The notes under the pieces were generated by a model, which worked only from the letters and a program-made list of their open reading frames with translations, made no database searches and had not been told where the DNA came from. The translations under genes and the position numbers were made by a program. Shown here in pieces: positions 12,001 to 21,000 of a stretch of DNA of 64,000 nucleotides. The stretch is from contig JACSYO010002062.1 in NCBI GenBank assembly GCA_016806645.1, forward strand, positions 3,241,501 to 3,305,500. The letters are read 5' to 3'. How positions within the stretch are numbered: the first letter of the stretch is position 1; each line of letters starts with the position of its first letter. The DNA comes from Ophiodon elongatus (taxonomy: Eukaryota; Chordata; Actinopteri; Perciformes; Hexagrammidae).

Positions 12001-15000
12001 CTCCCACATCATGCGGGGGGTGGCGGTGGTTTCAGGTGCTCACCACAGGGCTGCTGCGGGTGGAGCTGGCTGCAGAGGAGTACCAGCTTTGTTCAGAGGG
12101 CTGCGGATGGGAGGAGGAGGAAGAGGAGGAGGAGGAGGAGGAGGACGAGGAGGAGGAGGAGGAGGAGGACAGCACAAGGGGTCAACGTGGAGACAGGCGT
12201 CAGGCCACATGCACAACAGTTAGCTGCCGTGGAGGTGATTTTTTTGCTTGAACGCTGCTTGACAAACATTCAGAAGACTTACAGGTCTTGAACTGTACCC
12301 CGAGCCGCAAAGACCGGCGTCGTCGACAATAGAGGCCTGAGGGCACACGTGGGAGACAATGCAGGGCTCAGCAAAACACAAAAGGGAGGAGCAGGAATCT
12401 TTGACGCACTAGCTAAGTAGGTCGAGTAGACAGACTTTCTTTGGGCCACGCAATAAACAGAAACACTCTGTATTTCAATCATGAAGTGCTCTACAACAAA
12501 AGCCCTGGCTTCACACAAACTTCCACCTTATCCAACTGAAGCACCAATCTCTGGCCACCGCCAAGTGCTCAGAGTGTCCAGGAGCTAAATATAAGCAGAC
12601 CCAGCCACCCTGGGCATCCTATCAGATGTATGTGGCCACGAGAGGGGGAATGTTTACTTCTGAAGGTAACATGAGGCATGCTGAGAGACTCTGCCCACTC
12701 AAGTGGGCAGAAACTGACCATGCTGTAGCTGCGAGGCAGCACCGTGCCAACGGTGGAGGACGAGGAAGTGGTGGCCTGTCGGAGAGGAGGGCAGCCGGGA
12801 AAAATGTCAGTTTAGAGGACAGAGGAAGGCTGTACTTGGAATGTGAGGTGGAGAGAGAGACTAAAGAGCTGCAGAAAGGGGGAAACAGGATGAATGTTTT
12901 GCTGATTCTGTGACATATAGGGGGGGGGGAAGTGTTGAGGAGCAGGGAGGTCAGGTGACACTGTCCCTGTCGAATGTTTTAATACTGGTGGAGAACCACC
13001 TTTGTCAGTCAGCAAGTAATCTACGTAAATTCTAATGATCACAAGAACGGTTTTACAGTGGAAAAACTACACTAACTTCAAAAACATGATTTTCCTCTTT
13101 GCTTTTATGCTTTATGGACACAGACAATGTCTCGTATTGTAGTTATATAACAAGTCTGTTTGGCATATAAATGTCCAATAAACTAGACCATGCAGATGGT
13201 AATACACTGCTTTAACTGGCTTTGGTTTCACCGAGTGGCCGCATCAGCCTGTGTATTAAAGGGATGAAAGTTGGACAGCACTCTCAGGGGGACCGACCCG
13301 AGGCTGATAGGTGGAAGTGGAGGGAGGAGGCGTTGGTTTGGTCCTCGTTAGGCTGGTGTAGTTCCTTTGATCGTGGTAAAGTCCAGTCTGGAAGGGTAGT
13401 AACATAAAGTGACCTCAAACAACCACCAACATAACCAATTGTATCCTCAAGGGTCAGACTACTATCTCATTCAGACACATTCAACATGGCTTGGCCAACA
13501 TCGGCGTTGACGCTTCACAAGGCAATGAACAGTCAATCTTATCGGGTGTAAAGTCGATCAGCAGTCAATCACAAGCCACCATCATTAGTCTACAGGGCCT
13601 CCATGCTTAAGGCTGCAGAAGAGACACAAACACTGAAGGAGTACACTGACCAGCAGGTCTTTCTTTGAGGAGCTGGATGAGGCCCTTTTATGGCCATGCA
13701 GGTCATTGTACACAGAACTCTGTTCAACCCAGAACAAAACAATAAATTAAATAAAAAGTCAAAAATGAGACAAAAAGGACGAGAAGAAAAGCGTCGAAGC
13801 AGTGATAAACAGCTGATCATCACATCGGTACGTACAGTGGAGCGGGAAGTCTTGAGGGTGGAGCTAGAGGAGAGGCCGCCAGACTAAAGAGAGAACAGGA
13901 GTCACAAGAATTAGGACGGTTGAACATCCGAGACGCTGTTAGGCGCGCACGAGCAGCACACACTCCGCATGTCTCACTAACAACATGTTAGCTGTTCAAC
14001 GGGCGACAAGTAATCCAACACGCCTGCGGATCAAGCAAACCATGCATTTTTATATGACAGGTCAAGGCCACAGTGAAGGAACCGAAAACATTTGTAAGTG
14101 GCACTCTGCCAATTATGATGGCCGTGTGATGTTGTTAATATGTCGACAAAAACTCAGTCAGCGGTAAGTTTTTAGGTGCAAATGCAGACGCTACCTATGT
14201 AATCCTGTTGAAAACAGCTTTCAGCGTCTGATGGTTCAAGGTGATAACTGCACTAAATGTCTTGTCAAGGTACAAATTTTCCAGCACTTTAAAAAGCTGA
14301 AAATTCTATTTCAATTTTTAGTGTCAGGCCATCAGAATCGCACAGCAAAGCATTCAAATAGGATTCAGGGAGGAATTCATTGTCGAAAATAAAGTGCAAC
14401 AGCTGTCTCCAACAGTCGTCTCAGTGACTTTTCCCTTTCCAGGTATAACCTAATCCGTCATGCGTGAATCTCCGATATGAAAAGGGTATAACTGGAGCAG
14501 AAGTAGATGAGACGGACTAAAAGGAAAGTAAAAAAAAGCCAAGGACATTTGAAATCTGAAAATAGCTGGTTGCTTCCGAGCACATCCTTTGGAATCGGAG
14601 TGAATTCTAATTTGCACAATAAAGTTAGTCAGACACGAACTCGTTACATGCTGAGAATCCAGTTGCCAAACTCCACACAGATACACATTATGCACTCACA
14701 ACGCACCAACACATCATTTCTACGGGAACTGGATCGACTCTTAGACCCCAAGTCACGTGTTGCTGATGATGTGGTTGACTTCAAATAAAAAAAACAAAAA
14801 ACAAAAGCAAACATCAGGAGAAATCTTCACTTTGCCAACCATTTTATGCTATGACGCAAATTAACACTTCCAAATAAAAAGTAGTTCCCCCAAACGCATT
14901 GATTAAAGAAATGCTTCCCGAACAAGAACAATGGCTTTCCACACATCTGTCAGACCCTGTGAGAGCGCAGTCTTAATAAAAAACTGCCAGGGATTTATTA

Positions 15001-18000
15001 TGTATCACGCACCCTGTAGCTGCGGACTGACATGACATCATCATCCAGCCCCTGTTGATGTGGAAAAATGGAGTCACAGCAGAAAAGTAGACAGAGAGGA
15101 ACATGGGTGATGAGACATTAACTGCAGGATTAAAGTTGAACGAAGAAAGGAAATACAGGCAGACAAAGAGGAAGTGTGTGGGGGAGATACAGACCCGGTG
15201 ATGACGGCTGGTTATGCTACTACTACTAGAGCCTCTGGCTTTGTCTGAGTCAGCCTGGAGTAAGGAAGGAAAGTTGAGAAAGATTACAGCGTGAAAGTAG
15301 AGAGGCTCAATCACAGGGGGGAGCAAGGTCACCGCAAACGCTCAACAGTTGCTAAGCAAAGACCAAAACATGCAAAACAACTCTGGTGATCATGTTTATA
15401 ACCGAATGGATGTCATAAACATTTGCAAACGTTATCCTCTTCAAGCATGGCAGCAGCAAGATTAGTGATATACAAAAGCAGTTAATTTTGCACACTTTTG
15501 TCTCATCTGTTGTCTTTTTTTAAAAGGCAACATAACTGCACCCAATGAAAACCTCTGCTTCTCTTTCTTGCATCAAAACACCAAACACACAGAGAGCCAC
15601 TTCATGCAAACGTTGTTCATCAACATTCAACAGCCTCCATCCTTTCTGCAGCAGCTGGAGGTTGGAGGAGTAAAACTTAACCTCTAAACCACCTACTTGC
15701 TTGCAGACTCACCCGCCCTAAATAAAGTCAAAGGCCAATGCATGCTCTACGAAAAACACGCAGCCACAGATTATGGTGTCTCCAAAGCAAATACACTGCT
15801 GAGGCATACTTCTACAGTGAGGTACAGTGTAGTCTGGGAGTCAAGTGTAGCTAAATGGTCAGGCTCGGCTGGGGCTCAATCCCACACGACAGGCTGTGTT
15901 AGTGGAGTGAGAGGCTGCAACCCTCTTGTGCTCGCCTACCATCCACTGGTGGATCTGACCCCATTTTCTGTTGCTACTGCTGGATGAGAGGTAAGAACGC
16001 TGGGCAGGGGGAGAGGTGCCAGGAAAAACCAAAAACATACAATCATACTTCACTTAAAACTGCTGAAATGACAAAAAAAAAACTGGGTGACATTCACTTC
16101 AGGAATAGAACTTTTGGTTTCATCTGTGGACATGCAGCACTTTCATTTTTTTTTCTTTCTCTGGGTATATGTTTATGGGTAGGAACAGTCAGATTAATCT
16201 AAAAATGTCTTTCAAGGCGGAAGGCCAAGCAGCTCCTCTGCACCGGTCACTATGGAGGCAGATGAGTAGCTTGCCAACACAGAGTCAGTCAATGTGGTGA
16301 CTGTCCAAGTTAAAACAACAAATAACAAAATAAATAGAGGAGAAAACCAAGCCAATTTCCATCTTCAGGCTACAGTTGATCTGTGCTGAGAGCAGCAGTT
16401 ATGGTGGTTTGAATGGTCGGCAGTGCATCGTTTCCAATCAGATCCACTTTGTGTTTTATACCTCTTTCTGCTGCCGCTCAAGTTCCCTCATTCGAATATC
16501 CCTGGCCTCCGCCCGAGCCGCCCTCTTCGCTGCAAGCCTCGCCTCCGCCTGTAACACACAACATGAACACACTTGTTAGCCATTACTGGAAACTCGTAAA
16601 GGTGCCTTTCTCTGGAGGACACACCCAGTGAGTGCAAGGAAGAAAAACACAACGAAGGAAATAGCTTCAATCAAAAACCAATCACACAGTCGAATACATA
16701 TGAGAGAAAAGAGTCGGTGGAAAATGTACACACGGGTTAATTTCATTTCTTCACTGTTAGTTAAGTGTGGTTGATAAGCACTATGAGAGGCCAGCTTCTT
16801 TCTCCAGCTGGAAACTAAATAACTGTATGGAAGCGCTGCACGGTTACAACATTGTAGTTTATTGTTTAGAAATATCAAAACAAATAAAATTAAAAAAAGA
16901 AGCAGAACTGCTTTGTTTTCTCCTATATAAAATCTAGTTGAGAGGACAGTTATGTGGAGCATCAGGATAATGTGTTGTGTGTTGAAAACCTTATCTGCTG
17001 ATAAAGTGTATTTACTTACAATAGATAATGCTGCCTTTTAAATGCTTTTCTGAAAACAACTGAATATTCAAAACAACAGAGCACACAGAGACTTGTTGGT
17101 GACCTCACGCTAGGAATAATGCCGTTACCCCGGCCAGGTTGAATAGAAAGGTATCTCTGTATATTTTGGCCGATAAGTAACAAGAAACTGGAGCACAGAA
17201 ATGCCAAATATATATTTGAGGTTATTTAGAAGCAGTTACTCAGTCACAGTTCACCCACCAGAGAGCACTATATTATTTCCACTGTAAAATGCTCCACTCA
17301 GTGCATGTCTTTAATAAAACAAATTTATGGGGTTCCTTATGAAAGATGTTTGCTTATCCTTAATGTAAAAAATATATTAATATTGGCTGATTTTTTTTTT
17401 TTTACTCTCTCAAATATTGATATCAACCTACTAAATCCACTATTGGTCAGGATATAATATGGACACCGTCCAGCATAAGTGCTCCACAGAGTTCATACTG
17501 TACGGTGTGACCCTCAGTTGACCACTTTTGTCCGTGAGCCACAGCGCTGCAGTCCTGCGAGTGTTTGAGACGCCTCATCACCAACATGTGCTAACCATCA
17601 GTTTCAGGAGGGCTGATTCAGAGACCTCATGGGGGTGATGTCAATAGTGCACAAACAAACTGACAGAGAAGTACAGGATCAAGAGAAAACAAAGGGAGTC
17701 ACAAACAGTGTGGTTCTGTGCAGTCGATAAACACGCAGGCAACTTCAGAACCAGCTGAACCTGAAGCACAAACAAGTCGGACTCAAAGCCAAACCGAGCC
17801 AGACAAACTCTCCTCTGGGGAGGGAAAGTGAGAAGAGTCATCACACAATTTGGCCCCAACCAAGTCAGAATATATACAGGAGCTCAGCAGAAGGAGCTAA
17901 TTTAGGCAACCCCCACCCACCCCCCACCCACAGCCCACAGCCCTCAGCCCTGAAGAGTCACGCAGGTGACTATGTAGACTATCCTTCCATCACGTCTATA

Positions 18001-21000
18001 ATACCAATTACATTCCGCACATGCTCTGAAACCGAACTTCCCACCAACAAAGAATGGCACACTTGCTTATGGGGCACAGCCCTTTATCGGTTACTAAAAG
18101 ACAGTCCATAAATACAGCGTGTGGTGTGTACTGTATCTCACAGCAGACAAACACTGTCAGCATTCCAGCAATTTCTTATCTGCACAGCCAGAATAGAAAG
18201 CCTGTGGGCATCGGCTATTCCTGTTTCAGTACGAGCCTGGAGTGAACAAACACGGTTTTATAATAATGATGAACAACTGCCCAAATTCAGGTTATTTTTT
18301 TTTTTGCCTGTACACCTAGTGTTGTGTAAAAGGAAATTGTCAAACCTAGTTATTGCCAAAAACATTTTAAAGCAAAAGAGACACTTGTGGCTGAAGATTG
18401 GGTAGATTTCAACAGTAGGGGGAAGTGACCTGTATCCAGTTGGACAGATCATAGTTTTGGTTAAGTATTATAACCATCTGGTTTTACAGTAATAAGCTAC
18501 CTGAATTTAACTTCTCAAGATAGGCAATGATAGAAAACCATGACCCAGAATTAAAGTAGGGCCGATGAGTGAGGTACAGTAATACCCATTTAGTAGCCAA
18601 TACACAAATCTTAAATTCCATCATCGCTATTAAATGTGAACAAAAAGGTATATTATCAAATGATTTGTGATTATTTTTTGTGTGTGAATAAATTACTATG
18701 CAAGATCGTCTTTGGTAAAACTGCATTAAAACCAAACCCCAAGAGCACCTCCGGTTTAACGCCATTTTGTAAACGTTCATGCAAAGTGGGATCACTCCGC
18801 TGTGTGCGATTTTGGAATCTAACTGACGGCCACACATTTAAACTTGGTACAAGGTGAAAAAGGAAGTACATTTGTGAGGGTATGAAGAGAGAGAGAGAGC
18901 AAATGAGAAAGCAGCAGACACGGCTGGCCCTGTGCTCTGCACCTGTTGAGCTGTCAGACAGTATGACCCGCTATGCACAGCAGCGCAGCTGAGCTCTCTG
19001 TCTCTGTCCTATCTATAGCCTGGCCCATCCGGCCCCGGCTCTCTGACGGCGATGTCATGAGGCTGGAAGGGTAACCGGATCAGAAAGAAGTTCACCATCA
19101 AACACACCTACAGCAATCTGGGCAATGAGAGTCCAGCAAGCGCATTTGTGAGCTCATCTGGAGCGCTCCCAACAATTAATTGTCTATTCTGAGCTAATAG
19201 CCCAGTTAGGGGAGCGCCGAGGAAATGTGGGGATTCGCTGCTTTTATATCACTGCAAATTATATAACAAAAATTATATTTGGGAGTTTTGGACTGTTGGT
19301 TTAGTAAGAAAAAAAGAAGAAAAAAGCCACTTGAAGACTTTTGGGCTCTAGAAAATGACAAATGAACTATTAATTATTATTATTGCATAATTTTCCTATA
19401 TTTAAACTGAAACACTGTGCAGAGTCCAGACAAGTATGAAATAAAATGAAATAAAAACTAGTAAGGCATCTCCAGTTTCATTACTGTGGTCAATATGGCT
19501 ACATTTTATTTATCTCAATAGTCAAATGGATAAAAAGAAATTTCAGCAAATAAGCCTGCAGGAATATTAAAAAGGAAGGTGCTGATATGTAAACAGAATG
19601 CTTTAACATCCCCAATTAAATATAATACAGAATGTTTGTCGAGCAATAATCCCTGGCAGTTTTAACGTCAAATACACTGCTTATTGCTAAATCAACTTCA
19701 CTATTCCCAACATTATAATCATCAAAAAGCCAAGACATACTACTACACACTCGGTATGTAAAAGCTAAGTTTAAAACCTCTCCTAAAAGCTGGTAGATTT
19801 TCTTTAAATACATAGATTTATCAGCTTTAAAAAGCAGTCTCCCCGGGTGCACTAAACTGCTCTATCTTATGTAAATGACTAACCTTTGATCTCTTTTGCA
19901 ACATTAAAACGACATCAGACAAGTCCTTGAAAACATTCATTGCTTGCTTTGAATACGACAAAAACGTCATTTTAAACGTACAATCAAATTCAACTACTGT
20001 TAAAAAGCTCGCATTAACAGAAGTCCTTGTCCATTAGTTGTTGACAAACACTGAGATGTGCTTTGTTCTCTGCAGCCTGAGCAGTCTGCTGACAGTCTAC
20101 AGAAAGAGAAAGTGCAAAACTTTCCATTGCAATAATGACTTCTTGATATCACAAATCAAAATCATATGAACTATGAACTATAGCTTCCACAAAAACACAC
20201 ACCCTTTGTACACTGAGAAAAAGTCAATGATTGCCTTGTTCAAGTTCCATTAGCTCCCTTAGATCCTAATCTGAGGGACAACGGGAATGGGATGATCGTT
20301 TAATTCGAACACTTGCACGCTGTCAAATTTCCAAGCAAGCTGCTGGTATTCGAAAGGACTGACTGCCCAGAAACGTAAGAGGTCTCAGAACTGAGCCGGG
20401 GAAGGTGGAGGCTCAAATTCACAGTCATCCTCAGCAATGATTCGTGCCAAGCGCAGGCAGGCAGTAACTCTTCTTAACCAGGCACAGAGAACACAAGGCA
20501 GAAGCTGCAGTGTTTTGAAGATTTGTTTGGAAGGGTGGCGAGTTAGACACTGACCCCTCGAGCTCCCTGCACAGTTGATCTAATCTCTGCTTTGCTCCAC
20601 AAAGAAATTCAAATTCAGAACCTGACTGGGAGGGTCGGGTGACTCATGTTTCTATGACCGGCCTGCATGACTATAAAGAGAGCAAATGGAGCCCTGTGCT
20701 TAGTGCCCAAGAATGAGAAACTGCACAGATAAAGTGTTCTTAAAATGGGTCAAGGAAAATATTTAAGAAAAGCCAATTTTTCCAGTGTTACATTTCTACC
20801 TGTAAAACCCCAAAATAATTGGACTTGACCATAAAGCTTAAAAGAAAATCTGCAGATAATGTGGGTTTTTCCCCCCCCTTCACCTGACATAAAAAGACTC
20901 TGAAAACTGATCTTTCCATTTCATGTTGTTCGCTACCTCACTCTGAAAAAAAGGCAAAGGAATGGCAGCCCTGCTGTGGAACAAAATGGAATAATCCCCG

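Noticed and set aside
11753..12291. Glu-rich and Gly/Arg-rich open frames on the plus strand
   Set aside because: They come from the GGA triplet array, opposite the lrrfip2 exons; no family resemblance.
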